DNA of 64,000 bases from an uncultured Bacteroidales bacterium (lineage in GTDB: Bacteria; Bacteroidota; Bacteroidia; Bacteroidales; Muribaculaceae), in NCBI GenBank assembly GCA_902776435.1, contig CACYQB010000002.1:93401-157400 (forward strand), in the 5' to 3' direction. The notes beneath the pieces were generated by a model that made no database searches, was not told the DNA's origin, and saw only the letters and a program-made list of their open reading frames with translations. Positions 17,919 to 28,453 of this stretch are shown here, in pieces (position 1 is the stretch's first letter; every line of letters begins with the position of its first letter). A program made the translations under genes and the position numbers.

Positions 17919-20057
17919 ATGAGACCGAATTTTAAGAATATAGATATTGCAAATGATGCTTTTAATGTAAAGCACAATCCCCTGCCCAAGGGCGAAGTGT
18001 GGAAGAATGCCGAGTTGATCGACATCAAGCCCATTTATACTCATGAGGACATCGAGGGTCTGGAGCACCTGGAATTCGTTGCCGGTATTCCTCCCTTCCT
18101 GGGTGGCCCCTATTCACTGATGTACCCGTTCCGTCCGTGGACCGTCCGTCAGTACGCTGGCTTCTCGACCGCTGCCGAGTCCAATGCTTTCTATCGCCGC
18201 AACCTGGCTTCTGGTCAGAAAGGTCTTTCCGTGGCCTTTGACCTTCCCACCCACCGTGGCTATAACGCCGACAACCAGCGAGTGGTCGGTGATGTTGGTA
18301 AGGCTGGTGTGTCCATCTGCTCTGTAGAGGACATGAAGGTCCTGTTCGATGGTATCCCCTTGAACAAGATGTCAGTTTCCATGACCATGAACGGTGCCGT
18401 GCTGCCCATCATGGCGTTCTACATCGTTTCAGGTCTGGAGCAGGGTGCTAAGCTCGAAGAGATGGCCGGTACCATCCAGAACGATATCTTGAAGGAGTTC
18501 ATGGTGCGTAACACCTATATCTATCCTCCCAAGTTCTCGATGCAGATTATCGCCAGCATCTTTGAGTACACCTCAAAGTATATGCCCAAGTTCAACTCTA
18601 TCTCCATCTCGGGTTACCACATGCAGGAAGCCGGTGCTACCGCCGACATCGAGCTGGCTTACACCTTGGCCGATGGTATGGACTACATCCGCACGGGTGT
18701 TAATGCAGGTTTGTCGGTTGACGCTTTTGCTCCCCGTCTGTCGTTCTTCTGGGGTATCTCGATGAACTTCTTCACCGAGATTGCCAAGATGCGTGCAGGT
18801 CGTCTGTTGTGGGCCAAGATCGTGAAGAGCTTTGGCGCTGAAAATCCCAAGTCGATGTCACTGCGCACCCACAGCCAGACCTCTGGCTGGTCGCTGACGG
18901 CTCAGGATCCCTTCAACAACGTTGGCCGCACTTGTATCGAGGCTATGGCTGCCGCACAGGGTCACACCCAGTCGCTGCACACCAACGCTCTCGACGAGGC
19001 CATCGCACTGCCCACTGACTTCTCGGCTCGTATCGCTCGTAACACCCAGATCTACATCCAACAGGAAACCTATATCACCAAGGTGATTGACCCGTGGGCT
19101 GGTTCCTACTATGTAGAGGCTCTGACCAACGAACTCGTGCAGAAGGCATGGGCTCACATCGAGGAGATCGAGAAGCTTGGCGGTATGGCCAAGGCTATTG
19201 AGACCGGCGTGCCCAAGATGCGTATCGAGGAAGCTGCCGCTCGTACCCAGGCTCGTATCGACAGTGGCCGCCAAACCATCGTCGGCATCAACAAGTATGC
19301 CCTCGAGAAGGAGGCTCCCATCGACATCCTGGAGATCGACAACACCGAGGTTCGCAAGGAACAGGTTGAAGGACTTGAGAAACTGCGTGCTAACCGTGAC
19401 GAGGCAAAGGTTAAGGCCGACCTCGCTGCTATCACCGAGTGCGTGAAGACCGGTAAGGGCAACCTGCTCGAACTTGCTGTCGAGGCCGCTAAGGACCGTG
19501 CTTCGCTGGGTGAGATTTCGGATGCCTGCGAGGAAATCGTGGGACGTTATAAAGCAGTCGTTAAAACCATTTCAGGCGTGTATTCAGCAGAAACCAAATC
19601 AGATCCCGACCTGGAAGAGGCTCGTCGCTTGACCGCCCTCTTTGCCAGGAAGGAAGGCCGTCAGCCCCGTATCATGATTGCCAAGATGGGTCAGGACGGT
19701 CACGACCGTGGCGCCAAGGTTGTTGCCACTGGCTATGCCGACTGTGGCTTTGACGTGGACATGGGTCCCTTGTTCCAGACTCCCGAAGAGAGTGCCCGCG
19801 AGGCTGTCGAGAACGACGTGAATGTTCTCGGTGTATCTTCGCTTGCCGCTGGTCACAAGACCCTCGTTCCCGCTGTTATTGAGGAACTCAAGAAGTTAGG
19901 TCGTGAGGATATCATCGTTACAGCTGGTGGTGTAATCCCCATGCAGGACTATGACTACCTTTATAAGGCTGGTGTAGCTGCCATCTTCGGCCCTGGCACT
20001 AACGTCATGAAGAGTGCCATCGAGGTGATGCACATCCTCCTCGACGATCAGGAGTAA
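17919..20057 (+). CDS. mutB: Methylmalonyl-CoA mutase large (catalytic) subunit
   Basis: MutB carries the active site and the adenosylcobalamin. In 712 residues there is an N-terminal CoA-binding barrel ([22 protein letters not shown], then [12 protein letters not shown]), [19 protein letters not shown] in the substrate pocket, and the C-terminal B12 domain with [12 protein letters not shown] near residue 590, whose His replaces the lower ligand of cobalt. Length is normal. With MutA it forms the heterodimer. Neither the epimerase nor the MeaB chaperone is next to it. A terminator follows at 20095. Confidence 0.97.
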   Translation: MRPNFKNIDIANDAFNVKHNPLPKGEVWKNAELIDIKPIYTHEDIEGLEHLEFVAGIPPFLGGPYSLMYPFRPWTVRQYAGFSTAAESNAFYRRNLASGQKGLSVAFDLPTHRGYNADNQRVVGDVGKAGVSICSVEDMKVLFDGIPLNKMSVSMTMNGAVLPIMAFYIVSGLEQGAKLEEMAGTIQNDILKEFMVRNTYIYPPKFSMQIIASIFEYTSKYMPKFNSISISGYHMQEAGATADIELAYTLADGMDYIRTGVNAGLSVDAFAPRLSFFWGISMNFFTEIAKMRAGRLLWAKIVKSFGAENPKSMSLRTHSQTSGWSLTAQDPFNNVGRTCIEAMAAAQGHTQSLHTNALDEAIALPTDFSARIARNTQIYIQQETYITKVIDPWAGSYYVEALTNELVQKAWAHIEEIEKLGGMAKAIETGVPKMRIEEAAARTQARIDSGRQTIVGINKYALEKEAPIDILEIDNTEVRKEQVEGLEKLRANRDEAKVKADLAAITECVKTGKGNLLELAVEAAKDRASLGEISDACEEIVGRYKAVVKTISGVYSAETKSDPDLEEARRLTALFARKEGRQPRIMIAKMGQDGHDRGAKVVATGYADCGFDVDMGPLFQTPEESAREAVENDVNVLGVSSLAAGHKTLVPAVIEELKKLGREDIIVTAGGVIPMQDYDYLYKAGVAAIFGPGTNVMKSAIEVMHILLDDQE

Positions 20058-20094
20058 TCCTATCCTTCACTGAGTATTACATTATGTAAATAAT

Positions 20095-20137
20095 CGAGAG
20101 CGCCGTGACGTAGATGCCGTGGCGCTCTCGTTATATT
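20095..20137 (+). terminator. Terminator after mutB
   Basis: CGAGAGCGCC and GGCGCTCTCG form a 10 bp perfect stem over a 16-base loop, followed by TTATATTT. Confidence 0.85.
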
Positions 20138-20223
20138 TCCTGATAATACATCGAAGAAGATTTCCAAAATAAGCTGATTGATCAAAATCACTCGAAAACA
20201 AATGGTAATTGAGAATTAATCAT

Positions 20224-20231
20224 TAATTTTG
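20224..20231 (+). promoter_or_regulatory. -7 box for the small membrane protein gene
   Basis: TAATTTTG lies 32 bases before the ATG at 20264. Confidence 0.5.
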
Positions 20232-20263
20232 CGTGAAATTATTCACCGAAACGATTCAGAGAT

Positions 20264-21031
20264 ATGAATGTTAAAGTACATACTCCCAGCACGCTTAAGA
20301 CAGGCAGCGGAATGTCATCATTCAAACAGTTCCTTTTGTCACTTCTAGCCACTACGGTTTCTATTGTGCTTACTTTTGGTACCGCAGCTATTATCGACTA
20401 TCGCAAGAATCAAGCCGCCAAGAGGGAGATGACAATGATGATCATTAGCGACTTTGACAATACCATAGCGTTAGTAAAGAAAATTGACACCTCGCTGCGT
20501 GAATGCAGGCGAATACAGCATAATATTGCTTGCCACCCTGAATTTTTTGATACGCTGCAGTACAATATTCCTACACAAATGGCGTCGTGGATTATAGATG
20601 AGTTTCCTGAAACTACCGAAAAAATCTTCTCTTCAAACATCGAGACATTCAATATCATCGGTGATGTCAACTTTGTCAATGAGGTTTCATCGTTCTATAT
20701 GAAGCGCCGCAAGTACAAGGAGTTGATTATGACAGAAATTAAGGATGAAGTGTTAGAAGAAGACAGTTTTGAATCGTTAGACTCGCTATTAGAAATTGAC
20801 TTTCCCCAATATGTTTTCTTGAATATGGGTAATCTGGCTTCTTTCAAAGATTCACGTAAAAAATGTATGGAGTTGATGAATGTAAGCGAGGAAGATATCG
20901 CTGCTTTCAACAGAGAACGTAAAATAAAACATGACAAATCCAGGACAAAAGCCCAAATTGATAAGGCATTAGATGAATATATGAAATATGAGGAAGCCCT
21001 TGAACAAGCAAGGGAAAAACTCAAGAAATGA
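20264..21031 (+). CDS. Membrane-anchored protein of unknown function
   Basis: I do not recognise this 255-residue protein with certainty. It has a single membrane segment at about 22-45 (SFKQFLLSLLATTVSIVLTFG then AAIIDY) and a charged, mostly helical remainder with heptad-like Leu/Lys/Glu at both ends of it, suggesting coiled coil. The layout (N-terminal TM then helical sensor-like domain) resembles small Bacteroidetes proteins annotated only as DUFs. Codon use is more AT-rich than in mutB or the glycosidase genes around it. It stands alone between mutAB and the convergent GH3 gene. Confidence 0.7.
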   Translation: MNVKVHTPSTLKTGSGMSSFKQFLLSLLATTVSIVLTFGTAAIIDYRKNQAAKREMTMMIISDFDNTIALVKKIDTSLRECRRIQHNIACHPEFFDTLQYNIPTQMASWIIDEFPETTEKIFSSNIETFNIIGDVNFVNEVSSFYMKRRKYKELIMTEIKDEVLEEDSFESLDSLLEIDFPQYVFLNMGNLASFKDSRKKCMELMNVSEEDIAAFNRERKIKHDKSRTKAQIDKALDEYMKYEEALEQAREKLKK

Positions 21032-21049
21032 CGTAAAGGCACGTGATCT

Positions 21050-23317
21050 CTATCTGAGGAATATGTGCTGACCTTCGACAATCCATTGCATCTTGTCGTT
21101 GACAATCTTCAGGTCGATGTCCTTGAATAGGAAAGTCACTCTGCGGGTTTCTCCTGGTTCCAGAGTGATGCGCTTGAAAGCCTTCAACTGACGTTCGGGT
21201 TGCACCACCGTTGTTCCCGTATTCTTTACATACAACTGTACCACCTCATCACCTTTTCTCGTTCCGGTATTGGTTATATTATATGAGATTCCATCTGGTG
21301 TGGTAATAGAGTCACTGTATTCAAATGTCGTGTAGCTCAATCCGTAGCCGAAGGGGTAGAGGGGTTGTGCACTCATCTCCACGTAATCGTGAGCCGCTGG
21401 GCGGGGTTTGTTGTAGTATACAGGCAGTTGGCCCACATGACGAGGAACGCTCACTGGCAGTCTGCCCGATGGGTTGTAGTCGCCGAACAGCACATCGGCA
21501 ATGGCGCTGCCACCCTGTTCGCCAGGGTAGTAGGCGGTGAGCAGGGCATCGGCGTTTTCATCTGCCCAATTCTTATTGAGCGGACGTCCTTCGATATATA
21601 CAACAACCAAGGGCTTGCCTGTCTTTTTCAATGCTTCAAGTAAATCAATCTGTTTACCAAGCAGGTCCAGCGTGGCGCGGTCAAAGCCCTCACCGCATTC
21701 CATGTCACTGATGAAATTCTGCTCGGCAGTGGCGGCACCCGTGTCCTCGTATGAAGTCTTGAAATCCCTGGCCGATGAGCCTCCCACAACGGCAATCACC
21801 ACATCGACTTGTCGGGCGGCTTCGACAGCAGCGGGAATGTCGCAGTCCATCGTGTCGCGGATGGCACAACCCTTGGCATAAATGCACTGGTTGGAACCTA
21901 ACATCGATTTGATACCCTGATAGACGGTGATGACCTTACCCTCGGGCTGCGGTGCGGTATAGTCCCCTAACATATTATATAAATTGTCGGCATTGGGGCC
22001 AATGACTGCCACTTTCTTATCTTTGCTCAATGGTAAGATGCCATCGTTCTTGAGCAAAGTAATGGATTGCTGCGCCACTTGTCGAGCCAGCGCAATGGCA
22101 TTGGTATTATTCACTTCTTTACCAGCCGTTTTGCTATCGACGTAGGGGTGTTCAAACAGTCCCATCTCAAATTTCAGCCTCAATACCCGCCTAACGGCTT
22201 GATCAAGTGCTGTCTCATCCACTTTACCGCTGCGAACGGCCTCGACGAGTTGAGCGTAGCAGTTACCGCCCAGATCCACGTCAACACCTGCCAGCAAGGC
22301 TTGAATAGCGGCCTCCTGGGAACTGGTTGCAGTGCGGTGTGTGCCCTTGAGCCCGTCGATACTGAAAAGGTCACTCACGACAAAACCGCGGTCAAATCCC
22401 CATTCTTCCCTGAGCATCTCGGTCAATAATTGTTTGTTTGATGTGCACGGCACGCCGTCAAGTGAATTATAAGAGGTCATCACCGACAAGGCGCCAGCAT
22501 CAATCGCCCGTTTGAAAGGCGGGAGGAATACCTGTTTCATTTCCCTTGGACCCACAATGCTGCGTGCCCCGTTCTGTCCTCCCTCACTGATTCCGTAAGC
22601 TATAAAATGCTTCAGCGTGGCAGTGGTTGAGTAGGGGAGACTCAGATTTCCACCGCCCAAGCCTTTAATCATTGCGGCTGCCATTTCGCCGCTCAGATAA
22701 TGGTCCTCGCCCAGTGTCTCTTCAACTCGTGACCAACGAGGTTCGCGTGCTAAATCCAGCACTGGCCCGTAACTGATGTGTCCGCCTTGCAGCCTGATTT
22801 CCTTACCAATCACTTCACCCACTTGCTGCATCAGCTCTGTATTCCATGTGGCAGCCATGCCCAGTCCCGTCGGGAAAACGGTTGATCCGATTGCCATGTG
22901 CCCGTGAGGGGCTTCCTCGGCAAGGAAGATGGGAATACCCAGACGGGTGTGTTCGATGGCATATCGTTGCATGGCATTTGCCGCTTCGGCAGCGAGCGTT
23001 GGGTTCAAGCCGTTTGCAATCGTCTTGCGGGTCCAGGGATCGGCTCGAAAGACCGCCCAATACATCCCCACGTGCAGGCTATCCACTTCATGGCGGAATT
23101 TATCGCTTGTGGTCACTTTTTTGCCATTGATTTGGTAGGAATCCCAACCCATGAGGCACACGAGTTGTCCCGCTTTCTCTTCAATAGTCATGTGCGACAG
23201 CAGGTCCTCAACCCGTTGGTCAATAGGTAGATTAGCATCCCGATAGGGATATTTTCCCGCTGCACTGCCTATCAGGGCAATGAGAGCAAGGGCTATGGTG
23301 ACGAGAGGTCTCTTCAT
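21050..23317 (-). CDS. Secreted GH3 beta-glycosidase
   Basis: This 755-residue enzyme has a signal peptide (KRPLVTIALALIALIGSAAG), the GH3 barrel with the nucleophile Asp in GFVVSDLFSIDG (near residue 313) and KHFIAYG, the alpha/beta sandwich with CGEGFDRATLDLLG, and a fibronectin-III-like C-terminus. GH3 enzymes release beta-linked glucose, xylose or GlcNAc from chain ends; this order of domains fits beta-glucosidase or xylosidase. Its ATG overlaps the stop of the upstream GH2 gene by 4 bp (23314-23317), so the two are translationally coupled and probably act on the same glycan. Confidence 0.93.
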   Translation of the reverse strand: MKRPLVTIALALIALIGSAAGKYPYRDANLPIDQRVEDLLSHMTIEEKAGQLVCLMGWDSYQINGKKVTTSDKFRHEVDSLHVGMYWAVFRADPWTRKTIANGLNPTLAAEAANAMQRYAIEHTRLGIPIFLAEEAPHGHMAIGSTVFPTGLGMAATWNTELMQQVGEVIGKEIRLQGGHISYGPVLDLAREPRWSRVEETLGEDHYLSGEMAAAMIKGLGGGNLSLPYSTTATLKHFIAYGISEGGQNGARSIVGPREMKQVFLPPFKRAIDAGALSVMTSYNSLDGVPCTSNKQLLTEMLREEWGFDRGFVVSDLFSIDGLKGTHRTATSSQEAAIQALLAGVDVDLGGNCYAQLVEAVRSGKVDETALDQAVRRVLRLKFEMGLFEHPYVDSKTAGKEVNNTNAIALARQVAQQSITLLKNDGILPLSKDKKVAVIGPNADNLYNMLGDYTAPQPEGKVITVYQGIKSMLGSNQCIYAKGCAIRDTMDCDIPAAVEAARQVDVVIAVVGGSSARDFKTSYEDTGAATAEQNFISDMECGEGFDRATLDLLGKQIDLLEALKKTGKPLVVVYIEGRPLNKNWADENADALLTAYYPGEQGGSAIADVLFGDYNPSGRLPVSVPRHVGQLPVYYNKPRPAAHDYVEMSAQPLYPFGYGLSYTTFEYSDSITTPDGISYNITNTGTRKGDEVVQLYVKNTGTTVVQPERQLKAFKRITLEPGETRRVTFLFKDIDLKIVNDKMQWIVEGQHIFLR

Positions 23318-26300
23318 AACTTGAGTGTAGATTTTGCGATGTTTGTGCCAGAGATTTCAAGAATTGGCTTCGTGCCGCGTGCATCCTCAGCTTTCCATTC
23401 GATGTCAATGGTGCGGACCTCGCCTGGCATCAGGTGGAAGTAATTATCGCTATAGATGACAGGCAAAGTCTGTTCACCGTCATCTCCCTTGAGGTTGAGC
23501 CTCAGCATCACGGCGGGCACATTGGCGCTATTAGATAATGTAATGCTCTTGCCATCGACGGCGGTAGTAACTTGAGCGCGTCGCAGGTCATGAAGCGAAG
23601 TGCGGTCATTCTCATCGGTGGTGTTCACATAATCGTTCATCGAGCGCATTTGTCCCTTGTCGTCAATCAATGTCAGGCGCAGGAAATAGGCTCCGGCAAT
23701 CTCTTCAGGCACCTCCACCTGCATCATGTCAAGCGTCATGTCCTCATCGCAGACGTAGCCTTGCGTCTGTTCCCACAAGGTATTGCCGTTCAGGTCGATG
23801 ATGGTGGCCTTGGCAGTGCCTTGCTGGCGGCCTGCCGAGCGGTTAACCACCTCGACATAATTGGTCACTGGATTCCATTGCACGTGCAGCGGTTCGCAAG
23901 CGTGTTTCACGCCATAGTATGCTGCCGTGGGTTCCAGATAGTAGTCATAGGTCTGCCATACCATCGATGGCCAGCAGGGATGACTCATCCAGATAAGCAG
24001 TCCCATTCGGTCCTTGCTGCCGCTCTCGTACATAGCACGATAGCCCTCGTAGTTGATCCATTGTGCCCATTCACAGAACTCTTGAGCCGATGTCGGCTCA
24101 CCGAAATTGTCGGCAATTAATTGGTTGAACGAGGCACCGCGCTGCGCTCCTTCCTTCGTGTAGTCGTGGCGTCCCCAATAGAGGTTCTGCGGCCACAGGT
24201 GTTCGGCGTTAAGCGTGCGGCTCAAGCCTTCAAAGGTCATCACGTTGGGCATGCCGCGTTCAGTGTGCAGTTTGCCCGTCTGTTTCTCAAAATATTCCTT
24301 GGCGCTTATAGCCCAATACGGTCCGTGGCCGCTCACGCCATCGTCAGCCGAACTGGAAATGTAGTCCAGGCCAGGATGCAGCGTTGCAATGGTGTTACGC
24401 AGTCCCTCGTCAAGCGTTTTGGGAGGATATCCCTCGTTGCGCCCACAGTAGATGCCGATGCACGGGTGGTTGCGGATTTTCAGCACAAAGTCACGGGCGT
24501 TATCCATGAACATGGCGTTATCATCGGGGTCGGGACCGTCGGCGGGGTTGGCCAGCCAAAAGTCCTGCCAAACCATAATGCCATAGCGGTCACAGGCTTC
24601 AAAGAATTCCTTGTCGCCGGTCATGCCCACCCAGTTGCGAATCATGTTGTAGTTCATCTCCTTGTGGTGACGCACGGCAGCGTCAAATTCTCGACCACGG
24701 TAATTCAGGTTGTTCTCGCTGAATGCCCAATTGCCGCCCAAGGGAATTAGCCTGCGGTGGTTAATATAGATTCTCAGCTCTGTGTCTTTATCTGTGGTTT
24801 TTACCTCACGGATGCCTGCCTTGTAGTTGACGGCATCGCTCTGCACACCATCAACCGTGAACGAGAAACTGGCGTCATACAGGTAGGGCTCTCCATAACC
24901 ATTGGGCCACCATAAGCGCATCCGTTGGTCTTTAAGTTGTGTGAATTCGTTCGGATTAAAGGATTCCTCGATTGTCTTTCCAGCATCAATTGAGACCTGT
25001 TTATCAAAACAAATTTCACCGATATGTCCGTGTAGTGTTCCAGTAATTGCCTTGTCGCTATGATTGGTGAGCATAACGGCAGGTCTCATAGAGGCAAGGG
25101 TATCGCCCTCGGCCAGCGTAGTGGTCACGATGGGGTCGCTCACGGTCACGTCGCTGGCAGTCGTCAAGTAAACGTCATCCCAGATGCCGATGTTTCGGCC
25201 TCGAATGGTAGAAATCCAGTCCCAGCCAATGGTAGCGTGGAACGTGGGATTATCAGCCCCGAGGATACCGCCGTTATAGTCGGTATTTTTCTCGGTCTTG
25301 ACCTTCACGCCACCTGGATTGGCATTAGCGATAACGAGTACCTGTAACTCGTTGCCAACGGGCTTGAGATAGGGTGTGATATCAAATTTTCCACGCTTGA
25401 AGGCTCCCTCTATACGTCCCAAATTGGTGTCGTTGAGCGTCACTTCGGCTTTCCAGTTGATGCCGTCAAAGTTGAGGAATACGCGCTTGCCCTGTATTTC
25501 CTTGGGCAAGTCAAAATGTCTCGTGTAAATGAAATCACCATTAAAGAATGACTCCGATGCCAGCATCAGGTTATCATCAAAATTCATGTCGGGTAGCGCC
25601 CCAGCATTGACATAACTCGACAATACCGTGGCTGGAACGGTGGCAGTGATGGATGGCCATTTGTACCGTGGTTTTGTCGAAGAATAGATGTGTGATGCCC
25701 GCTGTAATTGCCAGTCGCCTCCATTGAGCAGCCACTTGCCATCTTGCCAACCACCCTCAGCATGTGCCTTGACTATCAACCCGCCAGGGCTATTACCACC
25801 GATGTTAATCTCTCTTAGGCAAAAGGGTTGACCGTTTTTGTTAGGTTCGATCATATTGATGCGAACATACCTGCCTTGGCCTTCTAGCAAGATTTGATCA
25901 TGTTTTTTGTTCCAATTTCCTTTTTGTTTGGATAGCTCACCGATAGTTTGCCAGTGGATATTATCCTCGCTGACCTGAATGTTTCCACTTGATGGTCTAT
26001 TCACCCACCGTAAATAAATCTCTTTAAATTTAGTGCTGACGCCCAAGTCCACAGTGACCCATTCATCCCTATTGCCCAGGCTGCGCCAGGCGCTGACGAA
26101 ATGCTCTGACGGCAGAATGCCTGTGGCACGCTTACCGTCTTTCTTCATCTTCAATTCGGTGATGGTCCAGTGTACAGCACTGGGGGTGACCATTTCAAGT
26201 TTCATGTGCGAGAATTGTTTCCCGTTCAAGTGGAATGTATGGTCTATGTTGCGAGTGGGCAACAGGTCATCGCCCGAGTTTTTGTTGGGATCACTATGGA

Positions 26301-26853
26301 CGCGGTTCCATGACGGTTCGCCGGGCAGTGAGTCGCCTTTCCATTCATCGGCGACTTTCCATTTCTTTCCGTTTGTTGACGTGAGAAGCCTAATCTTGAA
26401 TCCACGTGGTGCCTCCTCACGGTAGGCCATGCTGCACACCATCTCTACTTCATCAATGTCAATGGCCATGTTTTCCCAGTCATATTGTAGCCAGGTGTCA
26501 CCGCCCATCAGGATGTTGCTGGTCCACTCATTTCCGTCAATGCAGGCTTCTCGCTTGTGTGGTGGCAACGGCCCTTCTGGCGTGGTAACGTTCAGCCAAG
26601 CGGGCGATTCTTTATCATAAATGCCATCGGTGAGCAGTTGTGATGTCAAGTTAAAATCCCATGATGAGGATTGATAGACTGTGCGGAATAGTGCAAGATT
26701 ACGGTAACCGTAACCATTGTCTTGAACCAATTCTGGCCCATAATACTCATTAGGATTCCCTGGATATTGTCCGATAGGACGGTTCATCACCTGCGCTGTA
26801 GTGCCCAATGCCATTACTGCCATTAATATAAAAAAGAATCGTTTCTGTTTCAT
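23314..26853 (-). CDS. Secreted GH2-family glycosidase with discoidin domain(s)
   Basis: About 1179 residues. After a signal peptide (KQKRFFFILMAVMALGTTAQ) there are one or two F5/8-type (discoidin-like) carbohydrate-binding regions in the first ~370 residues (WVTVDLGVSTKFKEIYLRW, GRYVRINMIEPNKNGQPFCL), then a GH2 sugar-binding jelly roll, an Ig-like domain, and a barrel with the acid/base Glu in YCGRNEGYPP (near 804) and a likely nucleophile in VMTFEGLSR (near 874). The domain order and the FDITPYLKPVGNELQVLV-type motif resemble exo-beta-D-glucosaminidase and beta-mannosidase branches of GH2. I start at ATG 26853, not the upstream TTG, because the -7 box at 26874-26881 leaves the TTG almost at the transcript start. 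It is co-transcribed with the GH3 gene. Confidence 0.88.
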   Translation of the reverse strand: MKQKRFFFILMAVMALGTTAQVMNRPIGQYPGNPNEYYGPELVQDNGYGYRNLALFRTVYQSSSWDFNLTSQLLTDGIYDKESPAWLNVTTPEGPLPPHKREACIDGNEWTSNILMGGDTWLQYDWENMAIDIDEVEMVCSMAYREEAPRGFKIRLLTSTNGKKWKVADEWKGDSLPGEPSWNRVHSDPNKNSGDDLLPTRNIDHTFHLNGKQFSHMKLEMVTPSAVHWTITELKMKKDGKRATGILPSEHFVSAWRSLGNRDEWVTVDLGVSTKFKEIYLRWVNRPSSGNIQVSEDNIHWQTIGELSKQKGNWNKKHDQILLEGQGRYVRINMIEPNKNGQPFCLREINIGGNSPGGLIVKAHAEGGWQDGKWLLNGGDWQLQRASHIYSSTKPRYKWPSITATVPATVLSSYVNAGALPDMNFDDNLMLASESFFNGDFIYTRHFDLPKEIQGKRVFLNFDGINWKAEVTLNDTNLGRIEGAFKRGKFDITPYLKPVGNELQVLVIANANPGGVKVKTEKNTDYNGGILGADNPTFHATIGWDWISTIRGRNIGIWDDVYLTTASDVTVSDPIVTTTLAEGDTLASMRPAVMLTNHSDKAITGTLHGHIGEICFDKQVSIDAGKTIEESFNPNEFTQLKDQRMRLWWPNGYGEPYLYDASFSFTVDGVQSDAVNYKAGIREVKTTDKDTELRIYINHRRLIPLGGNWAFSENNLNYRGREFDAAVRHHKEMNYNMIRNWVGMTGDKEFFEACDRYGIMVWQDFWLANPADGPDPDDNAMFMDNARDFVLKIRNHPCIGIYCGRNEGYPPKTLDEGLRNTIATLHPGLDYISSSADDGVSGHGPYWAISAKEYFEKQTGKLHTERGMPNVMTFEGLSRTLNAEHLWPQNLYWGRHDYTKEGAQRGASFNQLIADNFGEPTSAQEFCEWAQWINYEGYRAMYESGSKDRMGLLIWMSHPCWPSMVWQTYDYYLEPTAAYYGVKHACEPLHVQWNPVTNYVEVVNRSAGRQQGTAKATIIDLNGNTLWEQTQGYVCDEDMTLDMMQVEVPEEIAGAYFLRLTLIDDKGQMRSMNDYVNTTDENDRTSLHDLRRAQVTTAVDGKSITLSNSANVPAVMLRLNLKGDDGEQTLPVIYSDNYFHLMPGEVRTIDIEWKAEDARGTKPILEISGTNIAKSTLKL

Positions 26854-26873
26854 AATTTCTTGCAATTAAGTCG

Positions 26874-26881
26874 CAAATATA
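26874..26881 (-). promoter_or_regulatory. Promoter -7 box for the GH2-GH3 operon
   Basis: TATATTTG on the - strand, 20 bases before the chosen ATG. Confidence 0.6.
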
Positions 26882-26967
26882 CTCATTAAAGGGCAAATTT
26901 CAAACTATTTACCACCTGTTTCAAGAAAAAGCAGTACCTTTAGGGGCAAATTCTGATATGAAATCCC

Positions 26968-28380
26968 ATGACGTTAAACCTTGACGCCCTCAATAATATA
27001 ATCACATCGGTCAACGATGCCTTATGGGCCTATCTGCTGATAGGGGCCCTTATCCTGTGTGGATTGTATTTCTCAATTCGAACGCGATTTGTCCAGTTCA
27101 CAATGATTGGCGATATGTTCCGCCAACTCGTGGACTCGTCTTCTAAGAGTAACAAGAGGCACATTTCTTCGTTCCAGGCCTTTGCAGTTTCGATGGCTAC
27201 TCGTGTGGGCACTGGCAACTTGGCCGGTGTGGCAACGGCTATTGCTGTGGGTGGTCCAGGTGCCATCTTTTGGATGTGGTTGATTGCACTTTTCGGTTCG
27301 GCGACAGCCTTTGTCGAGGCGACGCTTGCTCAGTTGTTCAAGCGTCCGTCAAGTGAATCCTTTATAGGCGGCCCAGCCTATTACATTAGCCGTGGTCTAC
27401 ACAGCAAGTGGATGGCAGGACTGTTTGCGGTGCTCATCACGCTTACGTTTGGCCTCTCCTATAATTCCATCCAGAGCAACGCCATCTGCGGAGCTTTGAA
27501 TAAGGCTTTTGGCTTTGATCCTTTGGTGGTCGGCTGCATTATCACTGCGATAGCCCTGTTTATCGCGTTCGGCGGCATTCGGCGTATTGCTCATGTGAGC
27601 AGTGTTCTTGTGCCTATTATGGCAATAGGCTATTTCATCCTTGCTCTGTATGTCGTTATCATGAACATCAACATGGTGCCTCATGTGTTCAAACTGATTA
27701 TCGAGAACGCATTCGGTTTTAATCAGGTGGCTGGCGGCGGCTTGGGCATGACTATCATGGTGGGTATCAAACGAGGCCTATTCAGTAACGAGGCGGGCGA
27801 GGGTAGTGCCCCTAATGTTGCCGCTACTGCCGATGTCTCGCATCCTGTCAAGCAGGGACTGATACAAGCTCTCGGTGTTTTCACCGATACCTTGCTCGTG
27901 TGCAGTTGCACCGCTTTCATGGTGCTTGTCAGCGGTTTTTACAACACCCAAGGCCTTGAGGGTATCCAACTCACTCAAGCTTCACTGGAGTCGCAGGTGG
28001 GCAGTTGGGGAACTATATTTGTTGCCATTGCCCTTTTCCTGTTCGCCTTCAGCAGCATCATCGGCAACTATTATTATGGCGAGGCCAACATCCGCTTTTT
28101 GACTGATAAGAAATGGGTGCTCACGGTTTTCCGCTTCCTCTCGGGTGGCGCTTTTGTTTTCCTCGGTGCCGTGGCCAGTTTTGAGTTTGTGTGGAACCTC
28201 GGTGACTTGTTCATGGCACTTGTTACCTTGTGCAACTTGGTTGCTTTGGTGTTCCTCTGCAAATATGCCTTCAAGTTGTTGAAAAACTATCGTGACCAGC
28301 GTCGTCGTGGCATCAAGGATCCTGAATTCCACCGCAGTGACCTCCCCGAGATTGCCGACGAACTCGACGCTTGGGAATAA
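26968..28380 (+). CDS. Sodium:alanine/glycine symporter (AGCS family)
   Basis: The 470-residue protein has about 11 hydrophobic segments and the AGCS signatures GTGNLAGVATAIAVGGPGAIFWMW, FVEATLAQLF and GLFSNEAGEGSAPNVAATA, which mark the Na+/amino-acid binding site in this family. It should import alanine or glycine with Na+ across the inner membrane. A variant -7 box TACCTTTA lies at 26935-26942, divergent from the GH2 promoter. The last 40 residues are a charged cytoplasmic tail. Confidence 0.93.
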   Translation: MTLNLDALNNIITSVNDALWAYLLIGALILCGLYFSIRTRFVQFTMIGDMFRQLVDSSSKSNKRHISSFQAFAVSMATRVGTGNLAGVATAIAVGGPGAIFWMWLIALFGSATAFVEATLAQLFKRPSSESFIGGPAYYISRGLHSKWMAGLFAVLITLTFGLSYNSIQSNAICGALNKAFGFDPLVVGCIITAIALFIAFGGIRRIAHVSSVLVPIMAIGYFILALYVVIMNINMVPHVFKLIIENAFGFNQVAGGGLGMTIMVGIKRGLFSNEAGEGSAPNVAATADVSHPVKQGLIQALGVFTDTLLVCSCTAFMVLVSGFYNTQGLEGIQLTQASLESQVGSWGTIFVAIALFLFAFSSIIGNYYYGEANIRFLTDKKWVLTVFRFLSGGAFVFLGAVASFEFVWNLGDLFMALVTLCNLVALVFLCKYAFKLLKNYRDQRRRGIKDPEFHRSDLPEIADELDAWE

Positions 28381-28416
28381 ATGCTTGATGCGCGTACGGA
28401 TTCATTTAATAAATAA

Positions 28417-28451
28417 ACTAAGGACTAAGGACTAAAAACTAAGGACTAAAT
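28417..28451 (+). repeat. Array of five ACTAAGG-type heptamers
   Basis: Units ACTAAGG, ACTAAGG, ACTAAAA, ACTAAGG, ACTAAAT lie in exact register and end two bases before the rsgA ATG at 28454. They belong to the same type as the CCTAAAR arrays at 53990, 56474 and 59369. Confidence 0.85.
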
Positions 28452-28453
28452 CA

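Noticed and set aside
23572-24750. Two + strand frames opposite the GH2 gene
   Set aside because: Antisense to a glycosidase with intact catalytic motifs; no support of their own.
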